A DNA stretch of 64,000 nt from Lutjanus erythropterus (Eukaryota; Chordata; Actinopteri; Lutjaniformes; Lutjanidae): NCBI GenBank assembly GCA_020091685.1, contig CM034604.1, forward strand, positions 8,289,682-8,353,681, read 5' to 3'. Below, piece by piece: positions 12,167 through 23,066 of the stretch (position 1 is its first letter; each line of letters begins with the position of its first letter). The notes beneath the pieces were generated by a model. It saw nothing but the letters and a program-made list of their open reading frames with translations. It was not told the origin of the DNA and ran no database searches. The translations under genes and the position numbers were made by a program.

Positions 12167-12798
12167 ATATATTCATGTATATAATAATATTCTAGTTTGG
12201 CATTCTTTTATAGTACTGCATTCTTTTATAGTACTGCACTTGACAAGCTGTTTCTGTAGCACAATAAATGAGCAGGAGATGGAGATGGAGGGAGATGGGA
12301 GCCAAGAAGAGCAGCTAAAAGAGGAGGAAACTGGCAAAAAACTAAGTGCTCTGAGAAATTACAAGCCATTAAAATGGTTGTAGTCTCCCTCTGCTGTTCA
12401 AAAGTGCATTACATGACAGTGCATCAGGGTCAGCTCATAAATACCTTTCACTCTCACTGCCTGGAGTGTACACAAGCACATAGACTGCTGTATAAGAGCT
12501 GCTGCAGGTGCACATTTCTAGGATTAGTCAGGTAAGGGCTGACTTTTCTCATTGCAGTCATTTTGACTTGTCAGAACAGGAAACGCACAGGTGTAACTAA
12601 TAACATTAATTAACGATGGCTCAGTCCCATTCAGCTGTGAGGGCATTTTAGTAAGCCAGCGTGCATAATACCAACGTCCCGAAACTGACACAGCTGAATA
12701 GAATGTATCCTAATGGTTTATTTTATTAGGTACACTTGTGTTTAAAAAGATACCATTATGAAGACATTTATCGGTTTTTTATGTCTCTTTGTCACTAC

Positions 12799-13852
12799 AC
12801 TCAAGTCCCAAGACTCACTAGTCCCAAGTCCTAAACTTTGATATTTGAGTCCCAAACAAGTCATAATTCCAGCCTTTTCAAACTGCACCTACCCCCAGGC
12901 TAAGAAAGCTTTCATACCAGTAGAGGTGGTAGATGGCAAACCTGACATTGACCTAGCGCTTGCTGGCTCTGCTCTGGAGCAGGGTTAGCCCCAAAATTGT
13001 TAGGCTACCCCCTGAAAAGTGGCTAAAAACTGCCAGTGTGAAACGGGGCTAAAAGATCAAAGGAATAATCACAGAACATTCTACAATGTTCTCATTAGTT
13101 ACTGAACCTATAACAGACTTAAAACCCTGCAGGGCTGGTAGAAGTGCAGTATAAATCATACAGCCCAGGACTTAAACCTGGGCTAACAACATGTGTGCAA
13201 ATAGGGGCTAAGTTATTCCAGGGTTAACTCTTAACCCAGGGTTTGAGATAGCCTTCAGCTATATATGCAGCTAATATGCAGTCTGAAACGCCCTAATGCT
13301 ATGTCAGCGGTTTAGCTAATGTTAGCTAAACACTGGCTCGCTAACTGTGTTAATATTAGTCTTAGGTTACTGCTCTTTGTGCAACTTCAAATGTCGAACA
13401 GAGTTCAAAATTGTTCTCAGTAACTTTTGACCCACACATTTTGCACACTGCAATTAGTTTATTGTCAACCACCTCACAGATTTTGTTTAAAATCAAAATG
13501 ATGTTTTTTCCACCTGAAGCTTAGCAATGTAACATTAGCTCTTCATTGTTCTCTCCAGCAGCTTGATCGGATGCTGTCAGATTGGTTCAAACAAAATGAA
13601 TCTGTGGAATTAAGTGTCAACTTGCTGAGAATGAATAATGTTAATGTTTGTTGATTCAGGAAATGAGGGAAGTGAATTGAGTTTTTGATTCACACTTTTT
13701 AAACAACAGCCTTTTTAATCTTTAGGCTTGACGAAAGGTATCAAGTATTTTCAAGTCAAAAGGCTCAAGTCCAAGTGAGGTCACGAGTCATTGGTGTTGA
13801 AGTCCAAGTTGAGTGCAAGACATGTGACTTCAGTCCACACCTCCGCCAAGAC
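12799..13852. mobile_element. Split relic of the 'caagtcc...gtccacacctc' teleost repeat
   Basis: Left piece 12799-12880 (caagtcccaagactc) and right piece 13735-13850 (caagtccaagtgaggtcacg, ending agtccacacctc) are parts of one common fish repeat family. They appear separated by later sequence, including 12930-13270. Confidence 0.4.
12930..13270. repeat. Probable MITE rich in GGGCTAA / TTAGCCC words
   Basis: Contains opposed gggttagcccc, ggggctaaaa, acctgggctaac, ggggctaag and ccagggttaac words suggesting a foldback element. The boundaries are uncertain. Confidence 0.35.
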
Positions 13853-14322
13853 CTAGACAAAAGAATTTACAATACATTATGCAACAGTCAACAGACACGT
13901 TCAGAACCTCATAAAAGCTTAGGATTCAGTTTATCTTCAGCAAAGAAATAGTGACATTCATTTGTATTTTCTCCTGAACACTGAACAATGCACAGCTCAT
14001 TTGTCTTTGACTCTCACTTTTATCTATACGTTCTTTATACTGTCTTCAGCACAACTTCTTATCACTTTGTCGACATATTCCTCTGACTTACAGTATTCCA
14101 GAAAAGTCTAATTTATTTGATATTTTTATATGTGATGTTTATTTGCAGTTTTTTAAATCATGGTGGTTGCAACCTGGTTTTATTAGCTAGTGTCAGTACC
14201 AGAAGCAAAGCCTTGACATTTATAAATGTGTTGTATTTTTCCTCTGACAAAAAGAAATGGCTTTATTTTCCCACAAGGAAAACTCAGATAAATGGAAATC
14301 ACCGAAACAGATGGAGGAATTA

Positions 14323-14856
14323 CACTGTAAAAAATGATACAGGAATATTGTGAAATCAACTACACCTAATCTTTTTTCATTACACTAGTTTTATTCATTA
14401 AACTTATTTTCAGAACACTCCAGAACATGAGTTATTCTAATTTGGGGTCATGTGACTTGAAATGATTTGAATGAATGTCCTATAAAGAGTTCAATCAACT
14501 CATTAAATTAAGTCTCTAAAAAAATATGATCCGCATATTCTCTCTCAGCATGCACTATGCGAGAGTTAAAACTCATGAGACCTTTCTTTTTTACGTTTAA
14601 AGAACTGAATTTTATAATGCAGAAAATGTAAAAGGAAGTCAAATTTGCTTGTAATGTTTGAGAGTGTGACTGAAGAGATGTTTGTTCAATTTAATATCTA
14701 AAGCTTATTGATCATGTTTTCTCAAGTACAACTAAATTAATATCAAGTTAAGTTTATTTGTTTTTGAATCATCACAAAATTACCTCAACTTGTCTTTTCA
14801 AATTCAGTCAACTTAACTTTTTAAGGCAGCTGTGACACTTTTTTTTTTTTACAGTG
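14323..14856. mobile_element. DNA MITE with CACTGTAAAAA ends
   Basis: Left end CACTGTAAAAAATG and right end the inverted tttttttttttacagtg. This is a widespread teleost MITE type. No coding capacity. Confidence 0.65.
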
Positions 14857-15205
14857 AATTGTTTATTGTGCCTTTGGAAAAGGAAAATAGACTGTAATTA
14901 TTAATTATTAATAATTATATTAAATTAGTTTGATGACAAAATAAACCAAATGCTCAAATGAATTAGTTGTAATAAGTTCTAATAAATTTTGATGTTCTGC
15001 TGACTCAAAAATGTTGTGCGCTAATAGAATTTGTTTCGTGATTATTAAACTTTTTTGATTAATATGAACTTAAGTGAACATGAAATAGTGAGTTACATAC
15101 TTGCAATCATTCAGTTCTGTTAACGTATTGCAATGGGAGGGTTAAATGAAAATTCTGACTTGCATTTACTCTGCAACTTCTTCAGGTTTACAGTGAAGAA
15201 ACCAA

Positions 15206-15445
15206 TAGACCGTTTTCACAACAGCCATTTTGACATGAAAGAGCAGGATAAACACAGTTGTTATCAATGATACTGATTAAGGTTCAGTTCCATTCAGGTC
15301 AAACAGCATGAGGGTGCTGAATGTTGACTCACTGGAAAGGCTCTGCTACACTAAATGGAATGGGACATTAATCAACATCATTGGTAACACATATGTTTAC
15401 CCTACAATTTCGTATCAATACGGCTGACATGAAAAAGATCTGTTT
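15206..15445. mobile_element. Palindromic (foldback) MITE, copy 2 of 3
   Basis: Starts tagaccgttttcacaacagcc and ends tacggctgacatgaaaaagatctgt. The interior has atgatactgattaagg matching copy 1. Confidence 0.75.
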
Positions 15446-16538
15446 ACAATGACGTAAGATCATGAAAAATCCACAAACCAACAAATGTATTTTCCTAGCT
15501 TTATTCTTGGTTGTTGCAGTTGTCACATGGGGGCAGTATTATGACTACCACACTGTAAATTGCACAGATTCTGCAGCAGTCAAACCTCATTTACAAAATC
15601 TGCGGCGCTCCATTCTAAGTGAAAGCTATTAATATATCTCATATAGCCGACTGTAAATATGCCCCCATAAGCACCTTATATGAGCACTGTGCGTTCATTA
15701 TGCATTATTCATGACTGTTAGGTCACAGACAACTGCTTTAACAGCATTAATATTCATCATATTCTATTGTGTGATACAAATGTTTTAAAAAGCTTCTGAC
15801 TACTTAACACCTCCACTGTGGCAGATTAGGTCTAACTGTCTTCTTCAAAAGCACTTTGACTGTTATTAAAGGAGTGCAGAGCACTTGTTATTCGATTTTC
15901 TCAGCATGACCTCTGGATCAAACTATGCATTAGACAATTACCATCCATATAGGATTTTACCTGACACTAAATGTATTCTTCCTAGCAGTTCTGGCCATTA
16001 CTTTGCGTTTAATTTAAGCCATTTCTTTGTTTAAAACTCATAATCGTGAGCTAAATGAATAAAACAGTACCGTTTAAAAACAAAATGGGCAGCATAGTGT
16101 CTCCAAACTTGCTTTTCAGGAGTGTACAGACTGATATGAGGAGTGTACCTGCAACTACTCTGCAGAGGCAAAGCAGGTGCAGGCTGAAATGAAGCAGAAG
16201 CAGCAGAAAATATTAATGGTTGACTTAAATGGGCTGTGTTTTTCAGTCGAAATGTCTAATTGATGCGCATGCTAAGTTAGCCACCTGGATCCATTTCCCC
16301 TCCAGAATTAAGCTTCTTTTAATTTCTCCTTATTGCTGACCTTCTTCCTCCTCAACCAGCTGAGTAAACAGCTTGCCCCCCTTCTGCATACCTGAAACAT
16401 TAAGCACTAACAATATGTAAATAGGTCTATATGTTTGCAAGGTTTGAGACTTCATCTTAGTCTTGTTATGAATATAAAATTCAGGTGGGTCTGCAGTTGG
16501 AGATGATGCTACATATGATTGATTACACTTAACAGATT
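15446..16538. other. No gene recognised; possible conserved non-coding sequence
   Basis: No repeat family is recognised. The part at about 15640-15800 is rich in TAAT/ATTA-type homeodomain words and looks unlike the surrounding relics. Conservation is untested. Confidence 0.25.
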
Positions 16539-16539
16539 G

Positions 16540-17450
16540 TTAAGGAGAAAATTCATTTCTTTTTGTGAGGCTGTCCAGTCAGTGTTAACCCTTCCTTAGT
16601 CCCGCCCCTTTTGGAACCTTAGTCAACCTTCTCCTTTCCTGTTTTGTGTAATTAGATATGCTATATGCTAGCCTTGTCTTTGTTGAAAAGAAAACTAAAA
16701 TTTGAAGATCATAAAAAGATTTTCCTGTGGACCTGTAAGAGCAACATATAGTTGCATCTTAAGTTAGCCAATGTCAGCAAAATGCTAGCTAGCTAGCTAG
16801 CTAATCTGCATCCATCTATAGCAAGGCATAGCTAGCTAGTTACATCTTATAGCTAATAATAGCAAAACTCTTGATAGTTAATGTATGGTCATTTCTAGGA
16901 ACTCAGAACATTTTTTGGGACTTGCCAAGATTTGTACATGTCGTGTCTTCACTATGCACCTTGTACAAACTAATTATAATGTGACAAAGCTGTGGTTAAA
17001 ATATGGGTAGGTTTAGGGACAAAAAACACCTGGTTAGGGTCAAGGAAAGGTTTGGGTTAAAATGACACATTAAGGCTTCGAAATTCACAAGTGAGGTATT
17101 GACTGACATATTTTATGCCTTAGAACAAAACATGAAACTCTCTTAGATTTGTGTTCATACAGACCTTATTTCAGGCATCTAACAAAAAAGCCATTGACTT
17201 TGATACAAGAGAACCTCAAGTGTTAATATGCTAACTAACTTTAGGACTCACTAGTTCTTCCTGAACACCAACTACATCACTGTGATCATGATGTCACTGG
17301 ATGTAGGAAGAATAACAGATTTTGCAGCAGGAAAACTCAGCTCTCTCAGTCAATGAAGCACAGACTAAGGAATTTATTGCTTTAATTTACTACATGTACC
17401 ATCAACACTGACAGGACATACACATGAAAAGTGGTGAATTTTCCCTTTAA
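16540..17450. mobile_element. MITE of the GCTAGC-rich family, copy 1
   Basis: Left ttaaggagaaaattca pairs with right tgaattttccctttaa. The interior holds ccttagtcccgcccctttt, ctcctttcctg and a short gctagctagctagctaatctgcatcc array. These same words recur in order at 48470-48790. Confidence 0.65.
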
Positions 17451-17605
17451 CCATCAAAAATGAACTTGTGAAAGTTGGGTGTCACATGTTGGTAATTGCC
17501 CATTTTACACAGGTAGTAATCCAGCCCTAGGACTTTTTTCAAACCACTTTTTTACATTAACAATTAATACATATTTGTCAATTTCCAATTAATACCATTG
17601 TGGCT

Positions 17606-17772
17606 ATAGAGATTTTTCACAGCAGCCATACTGATATGAAATAATAGGGTGATACCAGGTGTTACCAATGATATTTATCAAGGGTCAATCACCTTAATTA
17701 GTATCATTGCTAAGATCTGTGTTTACCCTACTATTTCATATCAATATGGCTGCTGTGAGGCAGCTTTTTACA
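17606..17772. mobile_element. Palindromic (foldback) MITE, copy 3 of 3
   Basis: Starts tagagatttttcacagcagcc and ends ggctgctgtgaggcagcttttta. Arms share gatatgaaataatagggt / accctactatttcatatc. Confidence 0.75.
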
Positions 17773-18175
17773 CCAAGTTTTCACCAAAGGTGTTCAACCC
17801 AGTTTAATAATTAATCATCTTTTCCACTTAATTAATTTAATTAAATTGAGTTTAAACATCTTAATTAAATAAACACTATACCTTGTTTTTAGATATAGCA
17901 AAAAAGAAACTCTTCCTAACCACAATTACATTTTTGTGACATTTCTGAGCAGCTTTGCAGTTGCAGTTACTCATGTAATCTGTTACTTGTGCCTGCCAGT
18001 TGGTGGCTGCTGGGCTGGTGGCAGACGCCACTGACACAGCGCTCCACAGCAGCAACAGCAGCAGCAGCAGCGGGGCTGAGGGGAGCAGCCGCTGTGGTCA
18101 CATTAAAAACTGCATCGCCTTTTGTGACAACTGTAGATCAGTGAGCCATCAGCTCCCCCCCTCGCTCCTGTGTCA

Positions 18176-18187
18176 GGGATTTGTAGT
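18176..18187 (-). promoter_or_regulatory. ZNF143/THAP11-like motif, minus orientation
   Basis: The minus strand reads ACTACAAATCCC, one mismatch from the SBS core common in vertebrate CpG promoters. Confidence 0.45.
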
Positions 18188-18237
18188 CTTTAGCGTACAG
18201 AACGCCGCCGCGTGGTAGCGGCCTTTGTGAGAGTAAA

Positions 18238-18249
18238 ACTACAGTTCCC
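18238..18249 (+). promoter_or_regulatory. ZNF143/THAP11-like motif, plus orientation
   Basis: The plus strand reads ACTACAGTTCCC, one mismatch from the SBS core, 50 bp from the first site and in the opposite orientation. Confidence 0.45.
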
Positions 18250-19191
18250 TCGGAGCTGCTCGGAGGTGTTAGTTGTCAATATGGCTGTTGTCAGACAGAC
18301 AAAGCGGAGAGGCAAATAATTCGCCTCTGATTAGAAATCCTTGGAAAGGGGTCGGACAGGGCACTGTAATCAAATAGCTTTATTGTTCGGCTGCAGTAAA
18401 AGACACCGCGGGTCTTTGCTCGAGTTATAAAGTTAAATGGTTAAGTGGACGATTTGAACCGAGGTAAGTCATGTACTTTAGCTTTCTACAACACTGAAAG
18501 TGATGTTATTAATATCAAACGCTCGCTAGCAGCGACAGCGGCTAACGTCAGCTAGTATCAGCGCTGGCACGGCTAGCATGTTATGCTAATCACTCCACGA
18601 GCCCAGCGCTGCCAAAATATCCTCTGATAAGTTGCTAGCTGTCCTCTTGTGATGCTTGCGGACCGTTGCAAGTATAAATTCAGCGTCAGCCGTGTTGGAA
18701 ACGATGTAAATCATTGTAGGTTAAAAGGTTTGAAGCCGGCTAATGTAACATTACAGTGGGCATTGTCCGTCTGCCACAGGAACATTTGCTAACGTTAGCT
18801 TTTGGGCAAAGGGCGTGAAGCTGGCATCACCAGCAGCTGCCTGCTGCCTGCAGCGGTGAACCGAGCGACAGATCTGCGCTCTCACTGCTGCAGGCCGTAT
18901 AGTCAGCAAAACAAAAACACATGGAGGAAAAAGAGGTGCTATCCAGTGTTGTCGATTTTAGAAATTTGGAAAACTTCATTGCAAAAGAAACGAGTTTGAT
19001 TTACTCAGAGAGTATCAGATGCATGCCATCTGTATTGAGGTATTAACAGCTTTAGTTTTTGCATGCATGGTGAAAAGCCAGCGAGATTTATCCGACGTTG
19101 TCATCTTTGTGGCTGTGATTCATCTTTTCTTCTGTGTGCTTTAAGGAGTTGTTGAACTTGTTCGGACTGTTTAGTAAGTGATAATCTAGCG

Positions 19192-19493
19192 TAGTGCTGC
19201 AACTAACAAGTATTTTCGTAGTCGATTAATCAGTTGATTATCATTTGTTTGTTTTAAAATGTCGATCAGTTTTTCCCACAGCCTTAGATCACGTCCTTGA
19301 GCGTCTTGCTTTACTCACAATCCAAAGATACTTAGTTTACTTTCAGGGAGGAGTAAAGAAACTAGAAAATAATCACATTTAAGAAGCTGGGATCAGAGTT
19401 TTTACTTTTTTTTCTTTAAAAGAAAGTGACTCAAACTGATTACTCAATTGTCAAAATAGTTTGGGGATTAATTTAATAATTTATTAATTATCT
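19192..19493 (+). mobile_element. hAT-type MITE, GGGCTGCAACTAA family
   Basis: Starts agtgctgcaactaac, with tccaaagatacttagtttac, gaagctgggatcagag and caaaatagtttggggatta following in family order. Confidence 0.7.
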
Positions 19494-20049
19494 GTCAAAG
19501 ACGGCCCCACTTACAATAAGCTGCTCTTGTCTTATAATGAGTCAGTAGAAGTAGGATCACTCATTAACTTTTTTCTCTGGTTCCTTGGGTTACACACCTC
19601 TCCATCTGTGTTTTGTGATCCTGCGGATTTATATTAGATTGTTTCTTTTCTCTGCTGCAGGAGCTAACCTCTGCTTAGTGGGTTTCAACCACTTAACCAA
19701 CTTGTGCCAAAGTGTATAGTTAACCCTGTAAATGCTTGACCAGGATGGCTAATGATTTCAAATGCCCAGTGTTGTTAACAACACACAATGAGCCTCTGTA
19801 TAACAAGTCAGAATCTCTCCCTTGCCATTGAAGTAGTAGTTAGTACATCCACTTGCATGTTAAAAACAGCTGGAGCTCGACCAATACATAATTTTTGAAG
19901 CAGACTATATTAGGGAGTACAAATTCCAATATTGATATATTGTCCCATATTGCAACAATCCCTCAAAGGTGGTTATCACACATTTGTGACAAAGATATGT
20001 AATGGAGGCATGCTGTTTTCCAGTCTAACAATAAACTGGTAAAAATATT

Positions 20050-20311
20050 ACATTACTCATTAACTATTTTGATAATTGATTAATTGATTTCATAATTCAT
20101 TTTTTATGCAAAACATGGTCAGGATTCCTTGAAGTCAGCTTCTTTAATGTGATATTTTATGGTTTCTTCACTTTCTGTCTCTTTGGGTTGTGGGAAATCC
20201 AAGACATTTAATGATGTCATTATGGGCAAAATAAAAAAAAAAACAACATTTTCTGACATTTTATTGACCAAACAATTATTCGATTAATTGAGAAAATAAT
20301 TGACATATCGG
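20050..20311 (-). mobile_element. hAT-type MITE, GGGCTGCAACTAA family, nested copy
   Basis: Family words in reverse orientation: ctctttgggttgtggg, caagacatttaatgatgtc, ttttattgaccaaacaatt, cgattaattgagaaaataatt. Confidence 0.65.
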
Positions 20312-20345
20312 ACAACATATATGTAGACAGATATATAAATCGATA

Positions 20346-20575
20346 TAGGGCTGGGCAATATGGCTTATAAATAACATCTAAAGATTTTCAGACTATTCCA
20401 CGATATACAGCTTGATATACACATTTTCCATTAAATAACATACCATAAGTTCTTATAGTAATAGGGCCATCATATGGTGATCTAGGTTACATGGACAAAA
20501 TCAAGTATCATAACATTTGTGACCAAGTACCTCAATATTGATATTGTGACAATATTATAGGGGTGCTACAGGTCT
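20346..20575 (+). mobile_element. hAT-like repeat TAGGGCTGGGCAATATGG
   Basis: Begins tagggctgggcaatatgg and contains ccacgatatacagcttgatat and ctcaatattgatattgtgac. A related copy in reverse orientation is at 55000-55322. Confidence 0.55.
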
Positions 20576-21411
20576 CAGATGAGCTTCCAAACATGTTATG
20601 GCCTCTCTAAACAAAGTCTCTACTGGAGAATGAAACATATAAAGCCCGTCAAGACAAATATAAATTAGATAAAACGTATGTCAATACTGATATATTGGTC
20701 AGGCTCAAAAATGTGGATGCTGTCATTACAGTAACCAGTCTGACAGTTGCAGTATAGATTCAGTGTAGTTCATTTCTTGGGGATATGACAGGTTTTGCAG
20801 TGTAACCATGCTTGGTAATGATTTACAGCTTTAGTAGTCTTCTGTATGAAAACTTAATGATGACTAAAGTAACTAGTTAATGTTCACCAGCGCTACTGAC
20901 CCACCCTGTGGCGCAGAAGTAATGTATTTTAGTGCCCACCCAAAGTGACTTTCTGCTCTGTGTTGTTCTCCTCTTTTTTAATGCTCAGTGTTACACCAAT
21001 CAACCAATCTCTGAAGGCTTATATTCACCAGTTTCCTTTATGATAACTTCAAAACACTGCGTACACTCTCAAGTCATTTAGTTTTTTTTTCTCTCTCTGT
21101 CCTCTGCGCAGCTCAGCCTAACACAGATGTAGAAAAATGCCAGTGACCCCTTTTAAACCATTTATCATATCAGCATAGGTCGGGCTGGCACAGAAGATGG
21201 AAAATCTGCCGCAGTCTGATTCCAGTTGCATTGATTTTGAGCACAGCAAATTGCTTATGAAAAACATACAGCGTGGGTGGTGTGCGTGCAGAGCCGGGGA
21301 TATATTGTAGCTCTTAAAGAACGGCAGTCAGAATGTTAAGATAGCATCAGCTGTCAAGGTGACTCTGGCACTCTGCGTGTGTTGCCTGCTGGTTCCCAAA
21401 AATAGCTGATT

Positions 21412-21838
21412 TTTATGCCCGGCCCCTCCCTCCCCTTTTTCTTTCACACTTCTATCTCTCGCTCTTGTCTTCCTTTTTCTTACTTGCTGCCTCTTTATTT
21501 TCTTCTTGCAGTTTTTTTCTCCTTTCCTACCCCTCTAACTCTCCTCCACTACCTTTATTCTGCCTCCCTCCTCCTCTCCCATCATTCTCATTTTTCTCCC
21601 CCATCTGCAACTGCGTTCCTTTTCACTCTTTCCTATTTAATCCTCTCATTTCCTCCTGTCTCATTTCTCCTCCTGTTCTCCATCTCTCTTCTTCTTCTTC
21701 CCGTTTCCCTCCCAGATCTTGAGCATCCACTCACTTTCCTTTCCTTAACTTCCCCCCTGCATTTCCTGTTTCCTCTCCCCTCCTCTTCTTCCTCGTCTGT
21801 CTCACAACCTGTCTGTCTTGTCTCTCCTCCAGCAGCAG
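21412..21838 (+). promoter_or_regulatory. Long polypyrimidine tract and tandem splice acceptor before hmbox1 start codon
   Basis: About 420 nt are nearly all C and T with very few AG dinucleotides, ending in ctcctccagcagcagg followed by ATG at 21840. Three successive CAGs give three possible acceptors that change only the UTR. The tract explains the open frames that run through it on both strands. Confidence 0.8.
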
Positions 21839-21839
21839 G

Positions 21840-22498
21840 ATGTCTGAGTTCAGTGAGGAGCCGCGCTTCACTATCGAGCAGATAGATCTGCTGCAGCGGC
21901 TGCGTCGCACCGGCATGACCAAGCAGGAGATCCTGCACGCGCTTGACACTCTGGACCGGCTGGACCGGGAGCATGGCGACAAGTTCGGCCGCCGCACCTC
22001 TTCCTCCTCCTCCTCCTCGTCCTCCTACGGAGTAGGCGGGGCCAACAACAACTCTGCCTCTAATACTACTACATCATTCAACAATAACAACACTGCCTCG
22101 GCAACCACCACCTCTTCCGTGTCGTGCAACGGCAACAACAGCAGCGGCGAAGCTGGCGCCAACGACCACTCGGCGGCCGCCGCTTCTTCCACGACCTCCA
22201 AAATCTCCACCTCCACGCAGACGCAGTTCGGCAGCGGAGGGGGACTCTCGCCGTCCCCTAGCAACAGCTACGACACCTCTCCACCTCCAGGGCCGCCGCC
22301 GCCTTCCGCCATCTTGCCCTCACCGGTGTCGCTGGTGGCGCTGTCACAGAACGGCAGGGATAGCCTAGCCGCCACACCCAACGGAAAGCTGTCTCCTCCG
22401 AGGTACCCGGTGAACAGTGCGGCCGCAGCACGAGCATTCGGGTTTGAAGCTACAGAAGAGGACCTGGACATTGACGATAAGGTGGAGGAGCTAATGAG
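21840..22498 (+). CDS. hmbox1: hmbox1 coding exon 1
   Basis: This exon carries the start codon and 219 codons plus two bases (phase 2 donor: ATGAG|gtcagt). The chosen ATG corresponds to Met13 of the human protein as I recall it. The first dozen human residues have no recognisable equivalent upstream here, because the sequence before the ATG is a pyrimidine tract and acceptor. Residues 1-50 are nearly identical to the vertebrate family. Residues 52-215 hold poly-Ser, Asn-rich, Thr-rich and Pro-rich runs around the conserved island SPSPSNSYDTSP, and the exon ends in the acidic DLDIDDKVEELMR. Confidence 0.95.
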
Positions 22499-22988
22499 GT
22501 CAGTAGTGACGGGGGGGTGGAGGGAGCTCTAAAACTTTGTTTGGGAAACTTTTCATATGTGACCATTTGTCCAACTTTAGTCTGGTGCTTGTAGAACTGG
22601 ACAGTGTATTAATGGGCTACGTCCACTAAAGTATTTTCCCCAGCAGAGAACACCAGTTTGGAGCACTTACAAGCGCTTTGAAGATGCAGTGTTTTTTAGG
22701 GCTGGGACGATACACTTATCTTCTGATTTGATGCTATCATGATAATTGCATGCTGATTCTAGCTTACTGCAAGTTTTGTTTGCTTATTGAACACCAGACC
22801 ATGGTAAAAACTTCAATCATACAGTTAAGACTGTATAGCGCTCATTCTTGGGACGATTCATAACCTATCAAAAAAAAACAAACCAAAAAAACCACTTATC
22901 CCAGACAAGAATTCAAAACTTTAAACATTTTAAAAATGTGTGAAAATTCTTCAAACCTAAAACTATCAACACCCACTGCTAATGTGTG

Positions 22989-23066
<78 letters not shown>

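Larger units (their letters stand above)
18000..18463 (+). promoter_or_regulatory. hmbox1: Probable hmbox1 promoter and untranslated first exon
   Basis: Against AT-rich surroundings this stretch is rich in CpG and GC, with a short CAG run near 18045-18070. It contains two ZNF143/THAP11-type (SBS) core motifs, each one mismatch from ACTACAATTCCC: 18176-18187 on the minus strand and 18238-18249 on the plus strand. A YY1-like AATATGGCTGT lies at 18278-18288. It ends in a near-perfect donor, GAACCGAG|gtaagt, at 18463/18464, which could splice to the acceptor just before the start codon. The transcription start is not determined. Calling this the hmbox1 first exon is inference from position and splice signals. 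Confidence 0.5.
19867..20708. mobile_element. hAT-like relic (GCTCGACCAATA ends) carrying two nested elements
   Basis: Outer ends are gagctcgaccaatacat and the inverted tgatatattggtcaggctc. Inside lie a GGGCTGCAACTAA-family copy (20050-20311) and a TAGGGCTGGGCAATATGG element (20346-20575). Nesting implies the outer element is the oldest. Confidence 0.5.
18464..21830 (+). other. hmbox1 5' intron with nested hAT-like relics
   Basis: The inferred intron between the untranslated first exon and coding exon 1. It stays CpG-rich to about 18960, then contains the elements listed at 19192-20708 and the final pyrimidine tract. Confidence 0.45.

Noticed and set aside
17000-17060. TTAGGG-like words near hmbox1, tempting because the product binds telomeric repeats
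   Set aside because: Only isolated ggttaggg/gtttaggg words within a common fish repeat (similar at 54486-54500); not a telomeric array.
18426-18431. TATAAA in the presumed hmbox1 first exon
   Set aside because: A start 30 bp downstream would leave an exon of only a few bases before the donor at 18464; more likely chance in a CpG-type promoter.
21415-21974. Ser/Leu/Pro-rich frames over and opposite the start of hmbox1
   Set aside because: They come from the pyrimidine tract and the antisense of coding exon 1.
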